Part shown: positions 1 through 7,685 of the stretch, one piece after another
Layout: each line of letters begins with the position of its first letter
Position numbering within the stretch: position 1 is the first letter of the stretch
Source of the DNA: Chryseobacterium sp. StRB126
Lineage (GTDB): Bacteria; Bacteroidota; Bacteroidia; Flavobacteriales; Weeksellaceae
Direction: 5' to 3'
NCBI RefSeq assembly: GCF_000829375.1
Contig: NZ_AP014624.1
Location: forward strand, 1,922,001 to 1,986,000
DNA: 64,000 bases
Position numbers and translations under genes: made by a program
Notes under the pieces: model-generated
Database searches by the model: none
Seen by the model: the letters and a program-made list of their open reading frames with translations, nothing else
Told to the model about the DNA's origin: nothing

Positions 1-640
1 TGCTCAGTTGATGTTTTTTCCCGCAGATTCTCCACAAACATTTGCAAAATCAGCTCAATCTGCAAGAGTAAAATTATTTTAGATAAAACGTTCGCTTCAT
101 CAAATCAATGCTAATTGATTCCTCTTAGTTCCCTTAAAATATTTCAGTATTAATCATCAAACTTTGCGTTTTAAAAACAGGAGAATTTTAAACCATTAAG
201 ATTTTAAGGTAAGTTCAACATTGTCCAAGGTGAATGTAAGATGTAACTAAATAGCTTCATCTGTTTTCCTTAACTTTTCTTCACCTCTTAAAAAAACTTA
301 ACGGTTCAAATTTTCCACAAACATCTGCTGAACTTGTGTAATCCGCGGGAAATAAAAATCATAGTAGATAAACCGCTAGCTTCATCAAATCAATGCTAAT
401 TGATTCCTCTTAGTTCCCTTAAAATATTTCAGTATTAATCATCAAACTTTGCGTTTTAAAAACAGGAGAATTTTAAACCATTAAGATTTTAAGGTAAGTT
501 CAACATTATCCAAGGTGAATGTAATATGCAACTAAATAGCTTCATCTGTTTTCCTTAACTTTTCTTCACCTCTTAAAAAGCTTAATGGCTCAAATTCCCG
601 CAAACATCTGCGAAATCTGTGTGATCTGCGGGAAATAAAA
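1..640. repeat. Two tandem intergenic repeat units, period about 285 bp
   Basis: This stretch has no gene. A block of about 210 bp starting near 95 recurs almost unchanged starting near 380, an offset of 285. Each block holds the CTTCATCAAATCAATGCTAA segment, an ACTTTGCGTTTT end, and an imperfect inverted repeat (AACCATTAAG near 192 against CTTAACGGTT near 296). The linkers at about 30-60, 312-350 and 595-635 are copies of a second motif built around CGCAAACATCTGC and ATCTGCGGGAAA. The first segment is related to the triple repeat at 21082-21835 and to a diverged copy near 57350-57430, so it is a dispersed non-coding family of this genome. No transposase is present. Confidence 0.8.
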
Positions 641-663
641 ATTAAAAGCCTGTTTTTAAACCT

Positions 664-698
664 AAAAAAAGCAGTTCCAAAAATGAAGCTGCTTTATA
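664..698 (-). terminator. Intrinsic terminator of the MORN-like gene
   Basis: On the minus strand AAAGCAGC pairs with GCTGCTTT across a short loop and a run of seven T follows. It sits 20 bases beyond the stop codon of the MORN-like gene. Confidence 0.75.
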
Positions 699-717
699 TA
701 TTCAAATGATTTTATCA

Positions 718-2253
718 TTATTCAAAATTACTGTACAATTGATTTTCCTGAATGATAGTCTGGCTATCGCTAGATAAATAATCGTCACCAGTATCAGCCA
801 GAATTTTAGAATCCTGAAGAAGTTTTCCGTCTACATTATAAATTTTTAATAGAATCCACTTTCCACTGCGCTCAAGTTCTTTTGCCCCACTATAATCTTT
901 TATTCTGATTTTTCCGCTTTGAAGAATACCTCCTTTTACAGAAGCTTTGTTAGCTGCTTTACCTTTTACATACTGTACAATCTGACCTGTAAAACTGTAA
1001 TCCTCCTCATCCTCATTTACAGGTTGATTATAGGTGAACAAAATAGTACCTTTATTGTCATAGACTGTTGCATCGTAAGCGTTTTGCTTGGCATTTAACT
1101 TCTTCTCAAACTTTAGCTTCTTTTCTTCAGTGTAGTTTCTTGTATTCACCAGAACACCATCCTTATACTGCATTTCAGTAAGACCTTCGTAAGCAGTACC
1201 ATTGTAAGGCATATCTTCCTTATATGTTAAAGTAGATCTTAGTTTGCCGTCCGGAGCATAGTATTTAATTTCCTGAGTAGAACCATCTTTTAGTGTCTTT
1301 TCTGTAGTAAGTTTTCCTTCTTCATCAAATTCCTTATTAAGAACCTGTGAACCTCCTTTATAAACATCTATGGTAGAAATATAGCTGTAATCATAACTGA
1401 ATTGATAATCTTCACCATCCATAGGGGTATAGGTATCATTTTCCTTATCATATTGATACGTCAGATTTGCTATGATTTTTCCGGATTCATCATACGTGGT
1501 TTTGGAACCCTCTTTTTTACCTCTTTTCTGCTCCTGAAGAACCTTTCCGCTTTTAGCATAGATAATACCTTCTTTGATAGTACCGTCGCTTTTGTATTTT
1601 TCAATTTTGGAAATCCTCATCGGATTATAGTAATAGTCTACCAGTGTTCCATCGTTGTTGGATTCAGAGCTGAGACTGCCAATATACTTCCCCTTTTCAC
1701 CATAATATTTATTCACATAATTGCCGTCTTTACTGGTAATGGTTTCACTTCTGATCCCTTTGATATCCTCATCATAAATAATGGTTTGGGTAGGAGCGGA
1801 ATTCTCATATAGAGTAAGGGTGTTATAATAATACTCATTTTCCGGATCCTTATAGCTGATCATTTTTCCTGAAAAGGTACCATCAGTCTTGTAAATCATA
1901 TCCTCCAACAGCCTGCCTTTAGCGTCATAAGATTGGGACACTCCAACTTGTTTACCGTTAGAATAGGTCACAACGCTCATTACTTTTCCTTCAGGCGTGT
2001 ACCAGGTTACTTTACCGTCAAAAACTTCGTTACTTGGAGTGGTATCAGAAGCTAGACCTTCCATTTGAAGTGTTCCGTTCTTATAAAAGTCTTTAATTAA
2101 AGTAAGTTTACCTTTGGGAGACGTTTCACGGTAATATTCCATGTTTTCTTGGGTGGTCTTTTCCCAGTTTTCATCAAAATAAGTTTTCTCCTGTGCATAT
2201 ACGTTGATGCTGAGTACTAATGCAAGTAACGCTGACGTAAATAGTTTTTTCAT
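718..2253 (-). CDS. Secreted MORN-like (toxin-antitoxin YwqK-type) repeat protein
   Basis: 511-residue protein with a clear type I signal peptide (hydrophobic residues 5-18, cleavage after VYAQ). The rest consists of irregular 20-25 residue repeats with the pattern Y-x-x-x-G-x-L-x-x-x-x-x-Y-x-x-G, for example NGTLQMEG, PEGKVMSVVTYSNGKQVG, AKGRLLEDM and PDGKLRSTLTYK. This is the beta-hairpin pattern of the MORN_2 repeat variant, common in Bacteroidota periplasmic or surface proteins; the role is unknown. There is no lipobox and no T9SS C-terminal domain, so periplasm is the likely location. It is monocistronic with its own terminator. A weak -7 match (CATATTTG) lies near 2309-2316. Family assignment is good, function open. 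Confidence 0.8.
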   Translation of the reverse strand: MKKLFTSALLALVLSINVYAQEKTYFDENWEKTTQENMEYYRETSPKGKLTLIKDFYKNGTLQMEGLASDTTPSNEVFDGKVTWYTPEGKVMSVVTYSNGKQVGVSQSYDAKGRLLEDMIYKTDGTFSGKMISYKDPENEYYYNTLTLYENSAPTQTIIYDEDIKGIRSETITSKDGNYVNKYYGEKGKYIGSLSSESNNDGTLVDYYYNPMRISKIEKYKSDGTIKEGIIYAKSGKVLQEQKRGKKEGSKTTYDESGKIIANLTYQYDKENDTYTPMDGEDYQFSYDYSYISTIDVYKGGSQVLNKEFDEEGKLTTEKTLKDGSTQEIKYYAPDGKLRSTLTYKEDMPYNGTAYEGLTEMQYKDGVLVNTRNYTEEKKLKFEKKLNAKQNAYDATVYDNKGTILFTYNQPVNEDEEDYSFTGQIVQYVKGKAANKASVKGGILQSGKIRIKDYSGAKELERSGKWILLKIYNVDGKLLQDSKILADTGDDYLSSDSQTIIQENQLYSNFE

Positions 2254-2632
2254 GTTTTATATTAAGTTCTGATTTTAAGTTTGTGATGATTTGCTTTTGA
2301 ATACCAAATATGATCGAAAATAAGAGGTAAAAGCATTGAAGAGACAGTGACTACACTGCCGGAAATAATTTCTATACTAATATTGTGTTTGTATCCGAGG
2401 ATTAAAAAATATGATGTTTTTTTGAATTTAAACCCTCAAATATAAATCAATTTTACGAGATTTATAGAAAAAATGAACCAGTTTATTCACTTTTAGCTGT
2501 AAAAATCTGATTGTGATATTTTTAATGTGAAAATAAATATTCGGGATGGGGTAAAGATCAGGATCTTTTTCTAATGATCGCAGATACGATAAATTTTTAT
2601 TAAATTTAGCCAACAGAAAAATCTAATATTTC
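2254..2632. other. Divergent intergenic region
   Basis: AT-rich spacer between the divergent MORN-like gene and scoA, presumably holding both promoters. An open frame of 61 codons on the minus strand (2428-2613) has no recognisable features and overlaps the scoA promoter area, so I do not call it. TAAATTTAG near 2602 is a one-mismatch -7 box for scoA. Confidence 0.5.
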
Positions 2633-3334
2633 ATGATAGATAAAAGAGTAAAAAATGCAAAGGAAGCCATCGAAGGAATTAAAGATGGAATGACGCTGAT
2701 GCTGGGCGGATTTGGACTTTGCGGAATCCCTGAAAATTCAATCAATGCCCTGGTGGAAAGCGATGTGAAAGATTTGACATGCATCTCAAACAATGCCGGA
2801 GTAGATGACTTTGGACTGGGACTATTGCTTCATAAAAGACAAATCAAGAAAATGATCTCTTCTTATGTGGGAGAAAATGCTGAATTTGAAAGACAAATGC
2901 TTTCAGGAGAACTGGAAGTAGAACTTACTCCGCAGGGAACATTAGCCGAAAAATGCAGAGCAGCTCAGGCGGGTATTCCAGCTTTCTACACTCCTGCAGG
3001 CTATGGAACCGAAGTGGCGGAAGGAAAAGAAGTAAAAGAGTTCAAAGGAAAACCTCATATTTTAGAACATGCTTTTGACGCTGATTATTCTATTGTAAAA
3101 GCCTGGAAAGGAGATCATGCCGGAAATCTTATTTTCAAAGGATCTGCCAGAAACTTTAATCACCCGATGGCTGGTGCAGGAAAAATTACCATTGCTGAGG
3201 TAGAAGAATTAGTAGAACCGGGAGAATTAGATCCAAACGAGATTCATATTCCCGGAATTATGATTCAGAGAATTTTTCAGGGTGAAAAATTTGAAAAAAG
3301 AATCGAACAAAGAACCGTTAGAACTAAAGAATAA
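2633..3334 (+). CDS. scoA: 3-oxoacid (succinyl-CoA:acetoacetate) CoA-transferase subunit A
   Basis: 233 residues, the normal length for a family I CoA-transferase alpha subunit. The glycine-rich [10 protein letters not shown] loop is at residues 24-33 and the conserved ISNNAG segment follows near residue 51. Together with subunit B it moves CoA from succinyl-CoA to acetoacetate, the entry step of ketone-body or acetoacetate use. The partner gene scoB is not adjacent: it starts at 5694, beyond an ABC exporter on the opposite strand, so the two subunits must be transcribed separately. Start ATG at 2633 gives the usual MIDKRV beginning. Confidence 0.93.
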   Translation: MIDKRVKNAKEAIEGIKDGMTLMLGGFGLCGIPENSINALVESDVKDLTCISNNAGVDDFGLGLLLHKRQIKKMISSYVGENAEFERQMLSGELEVELTPQGTLAEKCRAAQAGIPAFYTPAGYGTEVAEGKEVKEFKGKPHILEHAFDADYSIVKAWKGDHAGNLIFKGSARNFNHPMAGAGKITIAEVEELVEPGELDPNEIHIPGIMIQRIFQGEKFEKRIEQRTVRTKE

Positions 3335-3633
3335 ATTTCTGAAGAATACGATTGATAATAACAAAGCGCTGAATATATTTTCAGTGCTTTCTTTATTGAG
3401 TTGGGCTTACCCTTTTTTATTGCTCATTTGTTTTGCTGTCATTCTGAATACAGACTGAAGGTCTGCGAACGTAGTTCAAATGCGGAATGAAGAATCTCAA
3501 GATAAAAGTTTCCCGTAGATTCCGCAGATTTTTAATCGCCACGAATGCACGAATAAAAAAGAATTCGTGCATTCATGGCGAAATATGATACAGTTTAATC
3601 AGCGACTTTGTCGCCATCTTTACTCATTTATTT
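3335..3633. repeat. Intergenic repeats with a long stem-loop
   Basis: Space between the convergent scoA and ABC exporter genes. It holds a GTCATTCTGAA...GGAATGAAGAATCTC segment (3438-3500) of the type also seen at 20957 and 56378, a CCGCAGATT segment (about 3520) related to those at 1-640, and a stem-loop at 3537-3580 whose 18-base arms (CGCCACGAATGCACGAAT) pair with one mismatch around an 8-base loop. A partial copy of this arm occurs at 19583. The hairpin could end transcription from both sides but lacks a T-run, so I treat it as a dispersed palindromic repeat. Confidence 0.65.
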
Positions 3634-5436
3634 CTACGATTGTGGAATGGTTGTTTTCCTTTCTCCAATCTGCTGTCTCCACATGGCGTAATAAAGCCCT
3701 TTTTCGGCAATCAGATGATCGTGAGAACCTGTTTCTACAATTTGACCACGTTCCAGTACATAGATTTTGTCTGCATGCATGATGGTGCTTAATCGGTGGG
3801 CAATCAGAACGGTAACTTGTTCTCTTTCCTCTGAAATTTCCTTAATAGTAGAGGTAATTTCTTCCTCAGTAATACTGTCCAAAGCCGAAGTAGCTTCATC
3901 AAAAATCAATAGGTGAGGTTTTCTTAAAAGAGCTCTTGCAATGGCAATTCTTTGCTTTTCGCCACCACTCAGCTTTAATCCACCTTCACCAATAACGGTT
4001 TCTATTCCTTTTTCAGCTCTTTCCAGTAATCCGGTACAGCTTGATTTCTGCAATGCAACGGCAAGTTCCTGTTCAGTAGCCTTAGGATTCACAAAAAGAA
4101 GATTTTCCTTGATGGTTCCTGCAAAAAGCTGAGTATCCTGCGTCACAAATCCAATCTGATTCCTCAGTTCATCAAAATCAAATTCTTTTCCGTTAATACC
4201 ATTGTAAAAGATATTCCCTTCCTGAGGTCTGTAAAGCCCAACCAACAATTTCACCAATGTACTTTTTCCGGATCCGCTTGGCCCTACAAATGCAATGGTT
4301 TCCCCATTTTTCACATCAAAAGAAATAGCATTCAATGCTTTATACTGAGCCGACTGATGTTTGAAAGAAACATTTTTGAATTCCAATTCTTCAATGGCAC
4401 CAATTTGTTTTGGATGAAGTGGCTTTTCCTCCACGTCTTTTTTCATTAAACGGTCGAAGTTCTGAAGGGATGCTTCTGCTTCCCGGTAAGAAATAATAAT
4501 GTTTCCAATCTCTTGCATAGGCCCAAAAATAAAGAACCCATAAAACATCAGAGAAAGATATTGTCCCGGAGTAACAATATTTTTAAAGATCAGATACAAA
4601 AGCGTCAGGGTAATCATCTGTTGAAGAAAATTAACCATCGTTCCCTGAATAAAACTTAAAGAACGAATGCTTTTTACCTTTCTTAGTTCAAGTCCCAGAA
4701 TTTTATAGGTGTTGTTATTCAGTCGGTTAACTTCCTGGTTGGTTAAACCTAAGCTCTTTACAATCTCTATATTTCTAAGGCTTTCCGTAGTACTTCCGGC
4801 TAATGCCGTTGTTTCAGAAACAATATTCTTCTGAATGACTTTAATTCTTTTACTCAATAAATTAGTGATAAAAGCAATCAGAAAAATTCCACAAATATAT
4901 ACTGGCATAATCGACCAATGTAGACGGATAGCGTACACCGAAACGAAAATAATGCTTACCAGGATCCCAAAGAAAATATTAATGAAATTGGTAATAAACT
5001 TAACGGAATCCTCTCTTACTTTGGTTAAAATAGATAATGTTTCCCCACTTCTCTGGTCCTCAAATTCCTGATAAGGCAATGCCATTGAATGTTTTAGACC
5101 ATCTGTAAAGATTTTCGCCCCAAATTTTTGAGTAATAACACTCACTACATAATCCTGAAAAGCTTTGGCAATTCTACTCACCATTGCAGTTCCTATAAGT
5201 AAACCCAAGAAATAGAAAGCTCCATGGTATACCGAAGTTCCATAAAGATATTCATCTATATTTCTGGGTAAAAGTTTTTCCTTGTCAAAGAAATTAGGAT
5301 GGGTGACCAATTGGTCCAAAATATTCCCTGTAATTGCAGGAGCAAATAAAGAGAAAACCTGGTTAATGGTGGCCAATAGCAAAGAGATGATAATCAACCA
5401 CTGATAAGGTTTAAGGTATTTTAAAAGTATCTTCAT
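3634..5436 (-). CDS. ABC exporter, fused membrane and ATPase domains
   Basis: About 600 residues: an N-terminal six-helix type I ABC membrane domain (roughly residues 10-300) and a C-terminal nucleotide-binding domain with Walker A GPSGSGKST, signature LSGGEKQR, Walker B LLIFDEATSAL and a switch histidine in IAHRLST. It is a half-size exporter of the MsbA/multidrug type expected to work as a homodimer in the inner membrane; the substrate cannot be read. The open frame extends 22 codons further upstream, but a perfect -7 box (TAATTTTG, 5454-5461) lies inside that extension, so I place the start at 5436 (MKILLKYL). It separates scoA from scoB on the opposite strand. Confidence 0.9.
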   Translation of the reverse strand: MKILLKYLKPYQWLIIISLLLATINQVFSLFAPAITGNILDQLVTHPNFFDKEKLLPRNIDEYLYGTSVYHGAFYFLGLLIGTAMVSRIAKAFQDYVVSVITQKFGAKIFTDGLKHSMALPYQEFEDQRSGETLSILTKVREDSVKFITNFINIFFGILVSIIFVSVYAIRLHWSIMPVYICGIFLIAFITNLLSKRIKVIQKNIVSETTALAGSTTESLRNIEIVKSLGLTNQEVNRLNNNTYKILGLELRKVKSIRSLSFIQGTMVNFLQQMITLTLLYLIFKNIVTPGQYLSLMFYGFFIFGPMQEIGNIIISYREAEASLQNFDRLMKKDVEEKPLHPKQIGAIEELEFKNVSFKHQSAQYKALNAISFDVKNGETIAFVGPSGSGKSTLVKLLVGLYRPQEGNIFYNGINGKEFDFDELRNQIGFVTQDTQLFAGTIKENLLFVNPKATEQELAVALQKSSCTGLLERAEKGIETVIGEGGLKLSGGEKQRIAIARALLRKPHLLIFDEATSALDSITEEEITSTIKEISEEREQVTVLIAHRLSTIMHADKIYVLERGQIVETGSHDHLIAEKGLYYAMWRQQIGERKTTIPQS

Positions 5437-5453
5437 TCTAGTAAATAATGATG

Positions 5454-5461
5454 CAAAATTA
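5454..5461 (-). promoter_or_regulatory. -7 box for the ABC exporter gene
   Basis: TAATTTTG on the minus strand matches the Bacteroidota TAnnTTTG consensus exactly and ends 17 bases before the chosen ATG. It decides the start at 5436. Confidence 0.6.
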
Positions 5462-5693
5462 ATGATATTATTTTTACTAACGATGTTAATTATTAATGAC
5501 AATGATCTGTTGTTGAGGAAGGTTTAAAGCTGGATGCCAAAAGAAAGGAGTTGTAAAGTATATAAGTTATTATAGAGTAGTATCGTAGTTTTTCGACTAA
5601 AACTTACTCCCGGCTTCCTTCTTCCAACCTCCAGCTTCAAAACCCCTTTTGTATTCGGTTGAAAATAATTAAATTGCAGTCTAAGTTTTAATT

Positions 5694-6347
5694 ATGCTTA
5701 CAAAAGAACAAATTGCCAAAAGAATTTCAAAAGAACTGAGAGATCGTTATTATGTAAACCTGGGAATCGGAATTCCTACTTTGGTTGCCAACTATGTTCC
5801 GGAAGGTATTTCCGTAGAATTCCAGAGTGAAAATGGAGTTTTAGGAATGGGACCTTTCCCTTTCGAAGGAGAAGAAGATGCAGATATCATCAATGCCGGA
5901 AAACAAACCATTACTATTTTAGAAGGAGGTTCGTTCTTCGATTCTGCTTTTAGTTTTGGGATGATCCGCGGACAGAAAGTAGATCTTACCATTCTTGGAG
6001 CAATGGAGGTTTCAGAGAACGGAGATATTGCCAACTGGAAGATTCCGGGAAAAATGGTAAAAGGAATGGGGGGAGCTATGGATTTAGTAGCCTCTGCAGA
6101 AAATATTATCGTTGCAATGATGCACGTAAACAAAGCAGGAGAAAGCAAGATCCTTAAAAAATGTACACTGCCATTAACGGGGGTAAACTGTGTGAAAAAA
6201 GTGGTTACTGAATTAGCAGTACTGGAAGTCACTCCGAAAGGGTTCAAACTTCTGGAAAGAGCACCGGGAGTTTCAGTAGAAGACATTATCAAAGCAACAG
6301 AAGCAGACCTTATCATTGAAGGTGAAATTCCTGAAATGCAATTCTAA
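5694..6347 (+). CDS. scoB: 3-oxoacid (succinyl-CoA:acetoacetate) CoA-transferase subunit B
   Basis: 217 residues, full length for the beta subunit. The catalytic glutamate that forms the glutamyl-CoA thioester is Glu46 in the SENGVLGMG motif; NLGIGIPT (residues 22-29) and the GGAMDL segment are also typical. It pairs with ScoA at 2633. The gene has its own upstream region, which includes a TTCCTTCTTCCAACCTCCAG-type repeat at about 5610-5640, and its own terminator, consistent with separate transcription from scoA. Confidence 0.93.
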   Translation: MLTKEQIAKRISKELRDRYYVNLGIGIPTLVANYVPEGISVEFQSENGVLGMGPFPFEGEEDADIINAGKQTITILEGGSFFDSAFSFGMIRGQKVDLTILGAMEVSENGDIANWKIPGKMVKGMGGAMDLVASAENIIVAMMHVNKAGESKILKKCTLPLTGVNCVKKVVTELAVLEVTPKGFKLLERAPGVSVEDIIKATEADLIIEGEIPEMQF

Positions 6348-6357
6348 ATACAATACA

Positions 6358-6383
6358 AACCTTGCCAGCCGCAAGGTTTTTTT
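6358..6383 (+). terminator. Intrinsic terminator of scoB
   Basis: AACCTTGC and GCAAGGTT form an 8-bp stem around CAGCC, followed by a T-run. Confidence 0.85.
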
Positions 6384-6500
6384 ATTTTGATAGAACAGAA
6401 CTTATTTTTAGCAAAGGAATCCAAGTCTTGAATTTTTGTTTCTTTTGTTTGACTATGTCGAATCTTTGATTTCAAGACAAAAGACATTAAGGTATAAATA

Positions 6501-6538
6501 AAAAAAAGGTTGCTTCATTTGTGAAACAACCTTTTTTT
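6501..6538 (-). terminator. Terminator of the DUF4197 gene
   Basis: AAAGGTTG pairs with CAACCTTT and the stem is extended by TTCA/TGAA. Poly-A on one side and poly-T on the other make it able to act in both directions; it lies 20 bases past the DUF4197 stop. Confidence 0.8.
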
Positions 6539-6558
6539 ATTGTATTTAAAATTTAATT

Positions 6559-7395
6559 TTATCTATTAGCATCCTGAGCTCCGAAAACCTTCTGCAAAAT
6601 GCTGGTTGTTCTCATCGCTGGGGTATTTCTGATTCCGCTTTCTTTATCAGCTACCATTTTGAATACTCCATTGATGGTTTCTGTAGTCACATATTCATTA
6701 AGATCAGTAGTTACAGATTGTCCTGTAAAAGTGTTATATTTTGAAATCAGGTTTTTCCAAACCGCATCAGCTCCCACTTTTCCTAAAGAAGCCTTTACTT
6801 TGGGCTGGAAAGCTGTAAATAATTGGCTCTGAGTTTTGCTTTGTAAATAACTTGTTGCGGCATTATTGCTGCCTAATAAGATATTTTTAGCATCTGTGAT
6901 GGTCATAGAAGTGATTGCATTGGTAAAAATAGGGGCTGCTTCTGTTACTGCATCTTCTGCAGCTCTGTTTAATAATTTTACCCCTTCATCAGCCAGACTG
7001 CCCAATCCTACAGAACGTAAAGTCATATCAACCTTTCTTAATTTTTCAGGCATTAAGATTTTTACAGCTTCATTTTTTAAAAAACCGTCTGTTAAAGCCA
7101 GTTTCTTCACTCCATCCGTTACTCCAACGCTTAAAGCTTCTTTTAATCCTGAAGAAATCTGAGTTGAGGTAAGATTTCCAACATTAAGAGGAGATGTTTT
7201 TGTTGAATTAGAAGTGGGAGTTGTTGTAGTCGTAGTCGTGTTTGTTGTTGCGGCTGTGGAACCTTTAGTGGCCTGTGGATTGTTAAGATCAATTCCTGTT
7301 TTGTCTTTAACCGTTGATTTTAAAATATCAAGAAGTTGTGCCTGTGTAGAAATTGAAAGGAATAATCCGGCTGCTATAAAAATGCTTTTTCTCAT
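6559..7395 (-). CDS. DUF4197 domain periplasmic protein
   Basis: 278 residues: signal peptide (residues 1-19, cleavage after STQA), a low-complexity Thr/Ser/Asn linker at about 44-68 (TTTTTTPT), then an alpha-helical DUF4197 domain from about residue 75 to the end (GLKEALSVGVTDGVKKLA, VGLGSLADEGVKLLNRAAEDA, DAKNILLGSNNAATSYL). DUF4197 proteins are found in many Gram-negative bacteria and have no established role. The gene is monocistronic and convergent with scoB. Confidence 0.85.
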   Translation of the reverse strand: MRKSIFIAAGLFLSISTQAQLLDILKSTVKDKTGIDLNNPQATKGSTAATTNTTTTTTTPTSNSTKTSPLNVGNLTSTQISSGLKEALSVGVTDGVKKLALTDGFLKNEAVKILMPEKLRKVDMTLRSVGLGSLADEGVKLLNRAAEDAVTEAAPIFTNAITSMTITDAKNILLGSNNAATSYLQSKTQSQLFTAFQPKVKASLGKVGADAVWKNLISKYNTFTGQSVTTDLNEYVTTETINGVFKMVADKESGIRNTPAMRTTSILQKVFGAQDANR

Positions 7396-7685
7396 TGTAT
7401 TTTTTTTACAAATTTAGATGTTTAATCTTTTAAGTGACGTAAGCTTATCAAAAAATAAACCATTATTTTTTTTGGAATTTTAAAAAGAGAGTGTTTTTGA
7501 TGTAAAGGATTGGTTTTTAGATCATTTTAAAGGTAAAAAAACTTGCAGATTAATTGAGTTATTAAAGCCTTTCAGGAAAAGGAATTGTATTTTTTAGTAT
7601 AGATTTTTAGGATTAAAATATAGAATATGAACCATTTTAAAGTTTTGAAAAATAAGTATATTAGCTAAAACTTTAACCCCATCCC
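7396..7685. other. Divergent intergenic region
   Basis: AT-rich spacer between the divergent DUF4197 and GH20 genes. No perfect TAnnTTTG box; TATATTAG near 7657 is a one-mismatch candidate for the GH20 gene. Nothing else is recognised. Confidence 0.4.

Noticed and set aside
1..640. CRISPR array
   Set aside because: Repeats are two units of 285 bp with no short repeat-spacer pattern and no cas genes.
1402..1812. 136-codon plus-strand ORF inside the MORN-like gene
   Set aside because: Reading of the antisense of a repetitive coding sequence; hydrophobic, no family features.
2428..2613. 61-codon minus-strand ORF upstream of scoA
   Set aside because: No recognisable domain, unusual composition, and it covers the promoter area between two divergent genes.
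3537..3580. Intrinsic terminator between scoA and the ABC gene
   Set aside because: Long stem but no T-run, and the arm recurs near 19583; treated as a dispersed palindrome.
5792..6316. 174-codon minus-strand ORF inside scoB
   Set aside because: Antisense shadow of a well-conserved gene.
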